NCBI GenBank assembly: GCA_050179115.1
Contig: JBFXFL010000038.1
Span: 1-27,816 of the forward strand
DNA length: 27,816 nucleotides
Origin: JAGPUQ01 sp050179115
GTDB taxonomy: Bacteria > Pseudomonadota > Gammaproteobacteria > Pseudomonadales > Porticoccaceae
Direction of reading: 5' to 3'
Part shown: positions 15,556 to 23,742 of the stretch, one piece after another
How the letters are laid out: each line of letters starts with the position of its first letter
Numbering within the stretch: the stretch's first letter is position 1
Translations under genes and position numbers: made by a program
The notes under the pieces: generated by a model
Seen by the model: the letters and a program-made list of their open reading frames with translations, nothing else
The model's database searches: none
Told to the model about the DNA's origin: nothing

Positions 15556-15778
15556 TTCACCCAATCAGCACAATTGACGGAAATTGCCGCTGTCCCTGTC
15601 CAGCTTCCCAAGGGTACGCGGTATCAGGCGCACAGGAAGTATAGGCCCGGTTTCGCGATTTCCAGCGATATCGGCGGCGTTGCCAGGCATGCGTTTGACC
15701 CCGGTTGCGGCGCACAGCAGACCCAAATTCGCCCGATTCTCTCCTGTCGCGGCCGGCAGGCAGACGGCATCGGCGAGA

Positions 15779-17587
15779 TTACGAATGACCGGGACAGGAG
15801 TTCCGCGGCACCAACCGCAACCGCAGCCCCCGGGGACTCATGGTGAACGCCAGTCGCTCGCTGACTCGATCGAGATCGCACGCGGCGTCGACGCGAAAAT
15901 GGCGCGCGATCATCGCGAGCACGGTTTTCATTTCGAGCAGCGCCAGGCTGCGGCCGGGGCACAGCCGGGGGCCGGAGCCGAACGGCATGAAGGAGCGCGG
16001 ATTGAAGGCACGGCGCCCGCCTTCAGCCAGCAGCCAGCGCTCGGGATCGAACCGCAGGAGCTGCTCAAAGGCCGTCTCACGCAGGACGATTGCCCGCGTC
16101 AGGATCGCCACCGCATCGCCCCGCCGCAGCCGGAGCTGGCCGATGGTCAGATCCCGGTTGGCTTCGACGACGTTCAGCGGCGCCACCGGCTTGAGGCGCA
16201 TGGCTTCGTTGATGACGGCATCAATGTAAGGAAGATCACGGGTCTGTTCGAAAGATTCGAGCGCGCGAGCGCCCAGCGCCGCGTCCACTTCGGCACTCAT
16301 CCGGGCCTGGACTTCGGGATGGCGGGCCAGAAAGTACAGCGTCCAGGCCAGTGAGTTTGCCGTGGTGTCTTCACCCGCCAGCAGCATGGTGAGGACGTTG
16401 TCGGCAATCTCGCGTTCGTCAAATGCGGTGTCGGTCGCGGCCGCCACCAAGAGCGACTGCAAGAGATTCTCCGGATGTTCCCGCAGTTGGGGCCGCGCGG
16501 CGAGTTGTGCGCGGGCGGCCGCGACAAAGTCCGCGATCATGGCGTAGATTTTGTGCACCGACTGGGCCAAGTCCCGGTCGCCGGGCAGGCGCAGGTAGCG
16601 CCAGTAGGGAAACGGCGCCAGCAGGCGGCGCTGGATGGTGGGGAAAATCTTGTCGAGGTGCTGCTGGATCACCTCGCCCTGCTGCTCCAGGGTGTTGATG
16701 TCCTGGCCGAATGCCAGGGAGGCGGTGACGTCCACGGTGAAACGCATCAGATCGGCCTGGACGTCGCGCCCAGCGGCGTCGGCTCCATCCGCCTGCCAGC
16801 GGCGCTGCAATCTCTGGGTGACTTTCACCAGGGTCGGAAAGAACCGGCGCAGGTGCCCGGTGTCGAGGGACTGCACGATCACCGGCCGCTGTCGGCGCCA
16901 GCGCTCGCCTTCGGCCATGAAAATCCCGCGGGTGCTCACGCCGAGAATGGAGACCTGCTCGAGCTGACTGCTGCGGCGAAAATCCTCGGGGCGGGCCTTC
17001 AGCACCGCGTTGGCCAGATCGGCATCGGACACCACCGCCATGGCGCGACGACCGAAGTGGAAAGCATAGACCGGGCCGTATTGCTCGGCCCAGCGCTCCA
17101 GGCTGAGATGAAAGGCGGTGCGCTGGATTTGATGGAGGTTGCCGATCAGCGGCAGGCCGCGCGGCCCCGGCAGTTGCGCAATCGAGACGACGGGAATGGT
17201 CGGGTGCGGTGGGCTCGGGGCGAGTTCCTGCTGTTGTGGTTGAAGCGGGAGTCCAACCAGAATCTGACCAGTTTCGATCCGAACCGGAAAGCGGCGCAAA
17301 CAGATATGGGGTGCATCCAGGCGCTGTCCGCTGCGGCAATCGAAGCGCCACTGGTGGGCGCGGCAGATCAGCGCACCGTCGCGGATTTCGCCCTCGGCGA
17401 ACAATGTGCCCTGGTGGGGACAGCGACCATCGTAGGCATGCACCTCGTCTTCGGCACGCACCAATACCAGTTCGAAACCGCAGGCGCTGACACCTGTGGG
17501 CTTGTCCGCGCGCAGCGCCGCCAGCTCGGCGACCGGGTGCCAATCGAAGGTCGGTACCGCGAAGCCTTGCTGATCAGATGCCGCCAC
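15779..17587 (-). CDS. Rieske ferredoxin-cytochrome P450 fusion
   Basis: One 602-residue frame joins two redox modules. Residues about 12-114 form a Rieske [2Fe-2S] domain with C-P-H (Cys56, His58) and C-R-A-H (Cys75, His78). A Pro/Gln-rich linker (115-135) leads to a P450 (about 139-602) with a P-G-P-R-G-L-P-L-I-G-N-L start, I-helix A-G-E-D-T-T at 404-409, E-x-x-R at 461-464 and the heme loop F-G-S-G-P-R-L-C-P-G with Cys543. The Rieske part probably feeds electrons to the heme for substrate hydroxylation; an external reductase is still needed and none is nearby. The start is GTG at 17587 with GGAGAT 6 nt upstream. No stop or frameshift lies between the modules. The substrate is unknown. Confidence 0.93.
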   Translation of the reverse strand: MAASDQQGFAVPTFDWHPVAELAALRADKPTGVSACGFELVLVRAEDEVHAYDGRCPHQGTLFAEGEIRDGALICRAHQWRFDCRSGQRLDAPHICLRRFPVRIETGQILVGLPLQPQQQELAPSPPHPTIPVVSIAQLPGPRGLPLIGNLHQIQRTAFHLSLERWAEQYGPVYAFHFGRRAMAVVSDADLANAVLKARPEDFRRSSQLEQVSILGVSTRGIFMAEGERWRRQRPVIVQSLDTGHLRRFFPTLVKVTQRLQRRWQADGADAAGRDVQADLMRFTVDVTASLAFGQDINTLEQQGEVIQQHLDKIFPTIQRRLLAPFPYWRYLRLPGDRDLAQSVHKIYAMIADFVAAARAQLAARPQLREHPENLLQSLLVAAATDTAFDEREIADNVLTMLLAGEDTTANSLAWTLYFLARHPEVQARMSAEVDAALGARALESFEQTRDLPYIDAVINEAMRLKPVAPLNVVEANRDLTIGQLRLRRGDAVAILTRAIVLRETAFEQLLRFDPERWLLAEGGRRAFNPRSFMPFGSGPRLCPGRSLALLEMKTVLAMIARHFRVDAACDLDRVSERLAFTMSPRGLRLRLVPRNSCPGHS

Positions 17588-17661
17588 GTCGATCTCCGTC
17601 GGCTGTTGCTGCTGTCAGTATCGCGGGTTGGGCGCTGCCTGAACAGCGGACTCCGTTACGC

Positions 17662-18177
17662 TCAGGGTGGCAGCGCGGCGAGCACCGCTTCCAGATCCGC
17701 GCGGGTCTGGGGACCGCCGAGTACGCGCAGCAACTTACCGCTGCGATCCAGAACCAGGGTCTCCGGCAGGCCCATGGGCGGGGCCGCGCCCAACGCCGGA
17801 CGAGGATCGCGCAGCAGGGTCGGGAATTCGATGCCGAGCCCGCGCGCTTGTGTCGCGAGCGTTTCGGCAGGGACACCATCGAAGTTGACCGACAGCACCT
17901 GCACCTGCTCGGGGTGCGCGGCGGCGAAGGCGTTGAAGGTGGGGATTTCCTCACGGCACGGCGCGCACCACTCCGCCCAGTAATTAATGAACACCACCCT
18001 GCCCTTCAGCGTTGCAAAATCCAGGTTGCCGCCACCCAGCACGGGATAGCCGGTGTCGGGTCGACCGCAGGCTGCCAGCGCGAGTGTCACGACGAGCATC
18101 ATTCCGCGGACAAGGTTCGGTTCACGCACGCGGGGATACCGTCTCGTGGTCGCGCCGGGAAACGGCCGGATCGGCAT
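17662..18177 (-). CDS. TlpA/ResA-like thioredoxin lipoprotein
   Basis: The protein has a hydrophobic signal ending in the lipobox L-A-A-C (Cys37 from this start), then a thioredoxin-like domain with W-C-A-P-C (Cys71/Cys74), N-F-D-G-V-P and the cis-Pro region G-L-P-E-T. It is probably a membrane-anchored periplasmic thiol reductant or a cytochrome/metalloprotein maturation factor. The ATG at 18177 gives 171 residues and is preceded by GGAGGAG, but overlaps the YihY-like gene by 56 bp and leaves a long n-region. GTG 18129 and the ATG pair near 18102 are alternatives that start closer to the hydrophobic segment. It lies 74 bp upstream of the Rieske-P450 gene on the same strand. Confidence 0.85.
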   Translation of the reverse strand: MPIRPFPGATTRRYPRVREPNLVRGMMLVVTLALAACGRPDTGYPVLGGGNLDFATLKGRVVFINYWAEWCAPCREEIPTFNAFAAAHPEQVQVLSVNFDGVPAETLATQARGLGIEFPTLLRDPRPALGAAPPMGLPETLVLDRSGKLLRVLGGPQTRADLEAVLAALPP

Positions 18178-19405
18178 CGAATAACTCCTCCAGGGAAAGG
18201 TCGAGATGGCTTTGCACGGCATCGCGGCTGGCTTGCAGCAGAGTCTCCAGCCGTGCCATCCAGGGCGTGGTCCGCACTCGCGCCGCTGTTATCCGCGGCA
18301 GGCTGTCAGGCACATTGCCAGGCAACAGCGCTGCCAGCCGTGCCACCGAGACCTGGGCTGGATCGCGTGCCAGAACATAAGCGTCGTCGACCGTCTGCGC
18401 CAGAATGTGGTGATCCAGCAGCAGCACCCGCAGCCGACGCCACTGGGCATCGGTCAAGCCAGCGCGCAGGATGTCGCAATCAACGACGGTGGCACCCGTG
18501 GACTGTGCTTTCACGCAGAGCTCCGTCGCCACCAGTGTCGCGAGCAGATCAGGCAGTTCATCGCGCAGCGTATCGTTGAATGTATCGAGCGCGCGCACCA
18601 ACTCGGCACCGCCCAGCACGATCAGCCAGCACAGATGAATCCAGAGCAGAAACAGCGGCAGCGCCGCAAAAGCGCCATAAACCGTGCGGTAGTTGCTGTT
18701 GGTGACAATGGCGCCAAACAAAAAGCGCGCACTGTACAGCAACACCGCGGTGGCCAAGCCCCCGATCAGCGCCCAGCGCAAAGGTACCCGCGCGTGCGGC
18801 ACCGCTGCGAACAACAATGTGAAGGCACTCCAGCTCAGCAGTGCGGGCAAATACACCAGGATCCATCGGGAAATACCGAGCATGTCCATGCCATCCACCA
18901 GCGCCTGCAACGCCACCAGGTAGGTGTGCAGCAGCAGGCCGGCACCGAACAGCACGGGCCCCAGGGTCAACACCGCCCAGTAACGCAGAAAATTGGCCAG
19001 GCCACGCCGATGGTCCGGCACGCCCCAGATATGGTTGAAGGTCTGCTCGATCGCGCGCAGCATGAGCAGCGCGGTAACCACCAGCATCAGCCCTCCGGCT
19101 GCGCTCAGCGAGCGCGCCTGGTGCGAGAAACTGAAGAGATATTCGCTCACCTCCGGATTACCCGCGGGCACCAGCGCATCCAGCAACAGCTGTTGCAGCT
19201 TGGCACCGGCTTCGCCCAGGGAGGGCACCAGCGAAAAGGCCGCGAAGGTCAGCGTAAGCAAGGGCACCACGGCGAACAAAGTGACATAGGTGAGCGCAGC
19301 GGCACGCGTCTGGCAGCCGTCAGCGCGATAGCGGCGCGCCAGGTGGCACGCAAAGGCCCACCCCGTCGTTGCCAGGGTCCGGATACGCTGTTGCCACTCA
19401 GTCAA
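18122..19405 (-). CDS. YihY/BrkB family inner-membrane protein (UPF0761)
   Basis: The 427-residue protein has about six membrane segments in its first 275 residues, with the family patterns R-A-A-A-L-T-Y-V-T-L-F-A-V-V-P-L near 34-49, N-H-I-W-G-V, and Y-R-T-V-Y-G-A-F-A-A-L-P-L-F-L-L-W-I-H-L. It also has a cytoplasmic C-terminal extension of about 150 residues containing a winged-helix-like segment. The family was once called ribonuclease BN in error; its biochemical role is unknown. The start is TTG at 19405 with GCGGAA nearby, a weak site. It is divergent from the arsC-like gene and overlaps the TlpA-like gene at its 3' end. Confidence 0.9.
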   Translation of the reverse strand: MTEWQQRIRTLATTGWAFACHLARRYRADGCQTRAAALTYVTLFAVVPLLTLTFAAFSLVPSLGEAGAKLQQLLLDALVPAGNPEVSEYLFSFSHQARSLSAAGGLMLVVTALLMLRAIEQTFNHIWGVPDHRRGLANFLRYWAVLTLGPVLFGAGLLLHTYLVALQALVDGMDMLGISRWILVYLPALLSWSAFTLLFAAVPHARVPLRWALIGGLATAVLLYSARFLFGAIVTNSNYRTVYGAFAALPLFLLWIHLCWLIVLGGAELVRALDTFNDTLRDELPDLLATLVATELCVKAQSTGATVVDCDILRAGLTDAQWRRLRVLLLDHHILAQTVDDAYVLARDPAQVSVARLAALLPGNVPDSLPRITAARVRTTPWMARLETLLQASRDAVQSHLDLSLEELFDADPAVSRRDHETVSPRA

Positions 19406-19471
19406 ACTGGTTCCGCCCGCGGTCAGAGATTAGAATGCCCTTCGTTCCTGCCGACGCATTCTACACAGCCC

Positions 19472-19816
19472 ATGGTGACCATCTACCACAATCCCCGCTG
19501 TAGCAAATCTCGCCAGACACTGGAATTGCTGCGTGCACGGAACCTAGAGCCGGAGGTGATTCTCTACCTGGACACACCGCCCGATGCCGCCAAGCTGCGC
19601 GAGTTGCTGCGCAAGCTTGGCATCACGGCCCGGCAACTCGTGCGCAAGGGCGAGCCGGAATACCAAAGCGCCGGACTCGACCGTACCGACTGTACCGAGG
19701 CGGAATTGATCGCGGCGATGGTGGCGCATCCCAAGCTGATCGAACGACCCATCGTGGTGGCCGGCGAGCGCGCTGCCATCGGCCGCCCGCCCGAAAACGT
19801 GCTGACAATCCTTTGA
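19472..19816 (+). CDS. arsC: ArsC-family (glutaredoxin-like) reductase
   Basis: The 114-residue protein matches the glutathione/glutaredoxin-dependent arsenate reductase fold. It has H-N-P-R-C-S-K-S-R with Cys10, and the three arginines that bind the oxyanion in E. coli ArsC are present: Arg58 (L-V-R-K-G), Arg92 (I-E-R-P-I-V-V) and Arg105 (I-G-R-P-P-E). It would reduce arsenate to arsenite, though single ArsC-like genes outside ars operons often have another or unknown role, and no arsR or arsB is present here. The ATG at 19472 starts V-T-I-Y-H-N-P. Its stop overlaps the start of the DUF2069 gene by 4 bp. Confidence 0.9.
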   Translation: MVTIYHNPRCSKSRQTLELLRARNLEPEVILYLDTPPDAAKLRELLRKLGITARQLVRKGEPEYQSAGLDRTDCTEAELIAAMVAHPKLIERPIVVAGERAAIGRPPENVLTIL

Positions 19817-20229
19817 GCCGCGCCGCACGCGTTCGCAAACACCTCACCACGGAGCAGCTCGTGCAACGCGTCACGGTCGCGCGCCAGCTCACGCTGGGCA
19901 GTCTGGGGCTGCTGATCGGCGCCATTGCGGGCCGGATGCTGAGCGGCAGTACCTCCCCACTGATGTTGCTCCCTGCCCTGCTGCCGTTGCTGATTTTCAT
20001 CCCCGGTGCGTGGCGCAGCGATCCCCGCAGCCTCGCCCTGCTGTGCTTCGTGTGCCTGCTGTATTTTTGCGTAATCACCGTGCGCCTGTTTGCGCCGGAC
20101 CGCACGGCTTTTGACGTGATCGCCATGATCGCCGTCGTCACCCTCTTCGTGGCGGCGATGTTGTTCACCCGCTGGCGCAAACAGCAATTGCGCGATACCA
20201 ATGCTGCCGGAGATAGTCGAAGTGAGTGA
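19813..20229 (+). CDS. DUF2069 family inner-membrane protein
   Basis: The 138-residue protein has four predicted membrane segments (about 26-44, 48-66, 74-92, 99-118) and short basic termini, the usual plan of gammaproteobacterial DUF2069 proteins; I assign the family on topology and gene neighbourhood. The TTG start at 19813 overlaps the arsC-like stop in TTGA, so coupling is likely. Its end overlaps the start of sppA. The function is unknown. Confidence 0.8.
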   Translation: MSRAARVRKHLTTEQLVQRVTVARQLTLGSLGLLIGAIAGRMLSGSTSPLMLLPALLPLLIFIPGAWRSDPRSLALLCFVCLLYFCVITVRLFAPDRTAFDVIAMIAVVTLFVAAMLFTRWRKQQLRDTNAAGDSRSE

Positions 20230-22078
20230 CAAGAACCCCGGAATCCTGCGCCGCCTGGTGCGCTTTCTCGGCAGTGTCGTGCGGATTGTTCGCATCCTGC
20301 TCAGCACCGCACTCCTGCTGATCTTCATCGCGGTGCTGGCCAGCCTGTTTGGCCATGACCTCAAACCCTTGCCAGAGCATGCGCTGCTGCGCATTGCGCC
20401 GACTGGAACGCTGGTGGAACAGCGCTCCCATGCGGACCCGCGCGAACTGTTGGGACCGGGCGGTGGACGCGCGCCCGAAACCCGCGTCGCGGACCTGCTG
20501 GAAGCCATCGGCGCCGCCGCGAAGGACGCGCGCATCGCCGGAATAGTTCTGGAACTCGGCGAACTGGAAGGTGGCGGCATCGACAAGCTGGAAACCCTGG
20601 GCCAGGCGCTGCTCGCCTTCCGGACCAGCGGCAAGCCCGTAATCGCGGTTGGCGATGCCTACACCCAGCAACAGTATTATCTGGCGAGCTTCGCGGATGA
20701 AATCCATCTCAATCCCTTCGGCAACGTGCTGCTCACGGGCCTCGGCAGCTACCACCTGTATTTCAAGGAAGCGCTCGCCAAGCTGCGCATAAATTTTCAC
20801 GTCTTTCGGGTCGGGGCCTACAAGGATGCGGTGGAGCCCTTCATCGGCACCGGGATGTCGGATGCCTCGCGCGAGCACACCGCCGCCTGGCTGACCGAAC
20901 TCTGGCGCGAGATCAGCACCGGGATCGAGACCCGCCGCCACCTTGCGGCAGGGGCCGTCGACGACTATGTGAATCAGGCGGATATCAAGCTCGCCGCGGC
21001 CCAGGGCGATGGTTCACAGCTTGCCCTGCAATCCGGTCTCATCGATCACATCAGCACCCGCCCGGAACTGCTCGCCCGGCTGCGCGGCCTCGCCGGCGAC
21101 GGCGACGAAGAACGCGATTACGGCTATGTCGACCTGCGGGAATATCTGGTCCATGTGAAGCTGCGCAAGCCCGCTGCCGCCGAACAACCGAAAATCGGCG
21201 TGCTGGTTGCCAGCGGGGTGATGTACGACGGCGACCAGCAGGCCGGCGCCATCGGCGGCGACAGCCTGGCCCGGCTGATTCGCCAAACCCGCGAAAAAGC
21301 CGTCATCGAGGCTCTGGTACTGCGTGTCGACAGCCCCGGCGGCAGTGCCTTTGCCGCCGATCTGATTCGCCAGGAACTCCTCGCCACCAAAGCGGCTGGC
21401 ATCCCGGTGGTGGTCTCCATGGGCACGGTCGCCGCCTCGGGCGGCTACTGGATTGCCGCCGAAGCCGACGAAATATGGGCGGAACCCACCACCATCACCG
21501 GCTCCATCGGCGTATTCGGAATGGTGCCCACGTTCGAGGACACCCTCGCCGCAATCGGCATCCATAACGATGGCGTCGGCACCCATCCGCTGGCCGGAGC
21601 GCTGCGCATCGACCGCCCGCTGAGCGAGCAGGCCGCGCGCCTCATCCAGGGCAGCGTGGACAATATTTATCGGCGTTTCGTGGGTCTGGTCGCCACCGGT
21701 CGGAGTATGGATGTCGCGGCGGTCGATAGCATTGCCCAGGGTCACGTCTGGACCGGGCGTCAGGCACAGGAACGCAGGTTGGTGGATCATCTGGGTGGCC
21801 TGGACGCCGCTGTCGCCGCTGCCGCCCGGCGCGCCGGCGTGGAAAACTATCAGACCGTGCCGATCGAACCACCGCTGGATTTGCGCGAGCGGTTCCTGCG
21901 CCAACTCATGGAGAGCGGACGCCTCCCGGAAGCCCGGATCCCGGGGCCCGCGGCATCGCTCACCGCCCGCGTCGGCGAGTTGCTGCGCCTGCTTGACCGG
22001 AGCGCCGCCAGCGACTGGATGACTGCCTCCCGGCACGGCGTGTTCCTGCACTGTCTGGAGTGCGCCAATCTGCAATAA
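20222..22078 (+). CDS. sppA: Signal peptide peptidase SppA (67-kDa type)
   Basis: This inner-membrane serine protease digests cleaved signal peptides with a Ser/Lys dyad. From the GTG at 20222 it is 618 residues, the same length as E. coli SppA. One membrane anchor (about 22-43) is followed by two S49 repeats. The first holds the general-base Lys201 in A-Y-K-D-A-V-E-P-F, and the second holds the nucleophile Ser406 in T-V-A-A-S-G-G-Y-W. S-P-G-G and T-G-S-I-G-V-F-G are also present. The GTG has GGAGA about 8-9 nt upstream; an ATG at 20201 adds 7 residues but has no ribosome site. Overlap with the DUF2069 gene indicates one transcript with arsC-like and DUF2069. Confidence 0.95.
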   Translation: MSDKNPGILRRLVRFLGSVVRIVRILLSTALLLIFIAVLASLFGHDLKPLPEHALLRIAPTGTLVEQRSHADPRELLGPGGGRAPETRVADLLEAIGAAAKDARIAGIVLELGELEGGGIDKLETLGQALLAFRTSGKPVIAVGDAYTQQQYYLASFADEIHLNPFGNVLLTGLGSYHLYFKEALAKLRINFHVFRVGAYKDAVEPFIGTGMSDASREHTAAWLTELWREISTGIETRRHLAAGAVDDYVNQADIKLAAAQGDGSQLALQSGLIDHISTRPELLARLRGLAGDGDEERDYGYVDLREYLVHVKLRKPAAAEQPKIGVLVASGVMYDGDQQAGAIGGDSLARLIRQTREKAVIEALVLRVDSPGGSAFAADLIRQELLATKAAGIPVVVSMGTVAASGGYWIAAEADEIWAEPTTITGSIGVFGMVPTFEDTLAAIGIHNDGVGTHPLAGALRIDRPLSEQAARLIQGSVDNIYRRFVGLVATGRSMDVAAVDSIAQGHVWTGRQAQERRLVDHLGGLDAAVAAAARRAGVENYQTVPIEPPLDLRERFLRQLMESGRLPEARIPGPAASLTARVGELLRLLDRSAASDWMTASRHGVFLHCLECANLQ

Positions 22079-22201
22079 CGCCGCCCGGGCCGGCACCGCT
22101 CCCGGTTCGGTCCACGCCACCACCGTGCCACGATCCACCAGCGTTACACGGACCTCAGCGGACCCTGCCAAATGGACGGTTTCGCAGTGCCGCGGCGGAC
22201 G

Positions 22202-22229
22202 GTGACCCTGGAGTTCGCCTGGCTATAAT
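22202..22229 (+). promoter_or_regulatory. Sigma-70 promoter of the ATP-NAD kinase-family gene
   Basis: GTGACC (22202-22207, four of six matching TTGACA) and a perfect TATAAT (22224-22229) are separated by 16 bp. The expected start near 22236 gives a leader of about 24 nt before the ATG at 22260. Confidence 0.6.
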
Positions 22230-22259
22230 GCGACCCTTTGTGACTCGGAACTCTCATTC

Positions 22260-23297
22260 ATGGGCGGCCTCGGCATCATCGTCAATCCCCTCTCCGGCCG
22301 CGACAGTCGCCGCCTCACCGCGCGCGCCGATACCGTCAGTCACGAGAGCAAACGCAACCAGATCGCCCGCATCGTGGTGGGTGCCGTAGCCGCCGGCTGC
22401 GAGCGCATCCTGGTGCCCTGGGAGCCGCGCCGCCTCGCCATCAGTGCGGTCGAGCACTTGCAGATCGGGGCGAAAATCGAGGAAGTCCGCACCGCCATCA
22501 CCCACAGCGCGAAAGATACACACGCCGCCGTTCTCGCCATGCGCGAGCAAGGCGTCCGGGTGCTCGTGGTATTGGGCGGCGACGGCACCAGCCGCGCCGT
22601 CACCAAGGCCTGGCCGGACGCCGTGCTGATGCCGCTGTCGACCGGTACCAATAATGTTTTTCCACTCTGGATCGAACCCACCATCGCGGGTCTGGCCGCG
22701 GGTCTGATCGCCGCCGGCCGCATCGCGCCGGATATCGGCGCGCCCCGCGCCAAGGTTGTCCATCTCGATATCGAAGGCGAGGCGCCTGACCTGGCGCTGG
22801 TGGACGCGCTGTTTCTGCAGGGCGATCGCATCGGCAATCTCGGGCCGTTCGAACCTCAATTCATGAAAACCCTGGTGCTGACCCGCGCCGAACCCGACGC
22901 GGTCGGCATGTCGCCGCTGGGCGGACTGCTGTGCCCCGCCGGATTTGCCGACGACTGGGGCGTGCGGGTGGATTTCTGCGGTCACGATGAAGGCGGTCAA
23001 CTGCTGCGGGCACCGGTCTCGCCGGGGCTGTTCCGCTCCGCTCATGTGCGCGGTGCGACGCGCCTGTCCCTGGAAAAACCGACCGTTGTGGAAGGCCCGG
23101 GCATTCTCGCTTTCGATGGCGATCGCGAACGGGCGCTCGCCCCGGGCCAGCGCGCCACACTCACCGTCACCCGCACCGGGCCCCGGGTGATCGATCCGCG
23201 CACGGTGCTGCGCCTGGCGGCGGAACGCGGCCTGATGCTGAATCTACCCCACTGGATCGATCCTTACGACGGCGGTACCGGCGGCGGTTGTTGCTGA
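22260..23297 (+). CDS. ATP-NAD kinase / AcoX-family protein
   Basis: The 345-residue protein has I-V-N-P-L-S-G near the N-terminus (7-13), the nucleotide-binding G-G-D-G-T at 106-110, and S-T-G-T-N-N-V-F-P near 131-139. This is the pattern of COG3199, predicted ATP/polyphosphate-NAD kinases related to AcoX of acetoin operons. These proteins resemble NAD kinase but are longer and their substrate is often unknown; no acetoin dehydrogenase genes are nearby. The chain ends in a Gly/Cys tail (G-G-T-G-G-G-C-C). It has its own promoter and a weak GGAA ribosome site. It follows sppA by 181 bp on the same strand. Confidence 0.88.
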   Translation: MGGLGIIVNPLSGRDSRRLTARADTVSHESKRNQIARIVVGAVAAGCERILVPWEPRRLAISAVEHLQIGAKIEEVRTAITHSAKDTHAAVLAMREQGVRVLVVLGGDGTSRAVTKAWPDAVLMPLSTGTNNVFPLWIEPTIAGLAAGLIAAGRIAPDIGAPRAKVVHLDIEGEAPDLALVDALFLQGDRIGNLGPFEPQFMKTLVLTRAEPDAVGMSPLGGLLCPAGFADDWGVRVDFCGHDEGGQLLRAPVSPGLFRSAHVRGATRLSLEKPTVVEGPGILAFDGDRERALAPGQRATLTVTRTGPRVIDPRTVLRLAAERGLMLNLPHWIDPYDGGTGGGCC

Positions 23298-23742
23298 GCA
23301 CAGACCACGCCACCACCTCGCCGCCTACCTGACCCCGGCGGCTGAAAAACGCTGCTGGCACCCTCTGCTTCGTTGCCCGCTGCGCGCTCCTGCGCCTACT
23401 TCTATCTGATCTGTCTCGGTTGCCGTGTGCCGTGTACCTCGCATCTGGCCATCCTCGCAATGTTCATCAGCTATCTGCTATAGCGCAGCCTCCCCTGGCC
23501 TCAGTAAGTTCCCCTGAATCACCCGATATTTTCAATCTGTGATTTTCTTCTCGCTCCTCGCTCGGGTTTGTTGACCCACTTCACAAGGGGGACTAACAAG
23601 GACGCCGATTCCTCCGATGTGCGCCTGCGCACGATCGCGGGAGAACCGGGAGCCCGCGGGCTCCGCTCAAGGCGTTACGGAATCGCCCCCTCGGCTGGTG
23701 CCGGACGCACCCTCATGACCATAGCAAGACAAGGAGTCCACC
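23298..23742. other. 445-bp leader region with two perfect palindromes
   Basis: No gene is recognised here. Two exact dyads lie in the last 125 bp before the 727-residue gene: GTGCGC-CT-GCGCAC at 23619-23632 and the uninterrupted 16-mer GGAGCCCGCGGGCTCC at 23649-23664. A TTGACC at about 23570 could be a -35 element but lacks a good -10. The region ends in AAGGAG 7 nt before the ATG at 23743. It probably holds the promoter and a structured leader. Confidence 0.4.

Noticed and set aside
18206..19816. 536-codon plus-strand frame that runs in phase into the arsC-like gene
   Set aside because: The upstream part is the antisense of the YihY-like gene and is Gln/Arg-rich; the real gene starts at 19472 with the ArsC N-terminus.
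19472..19816. Arsenic resistance operon
   Set aside because: No arsR, arsB, acr3 or arsA lies nearby; the ArsC-like gene is embedded with DUF2069 and sppA.
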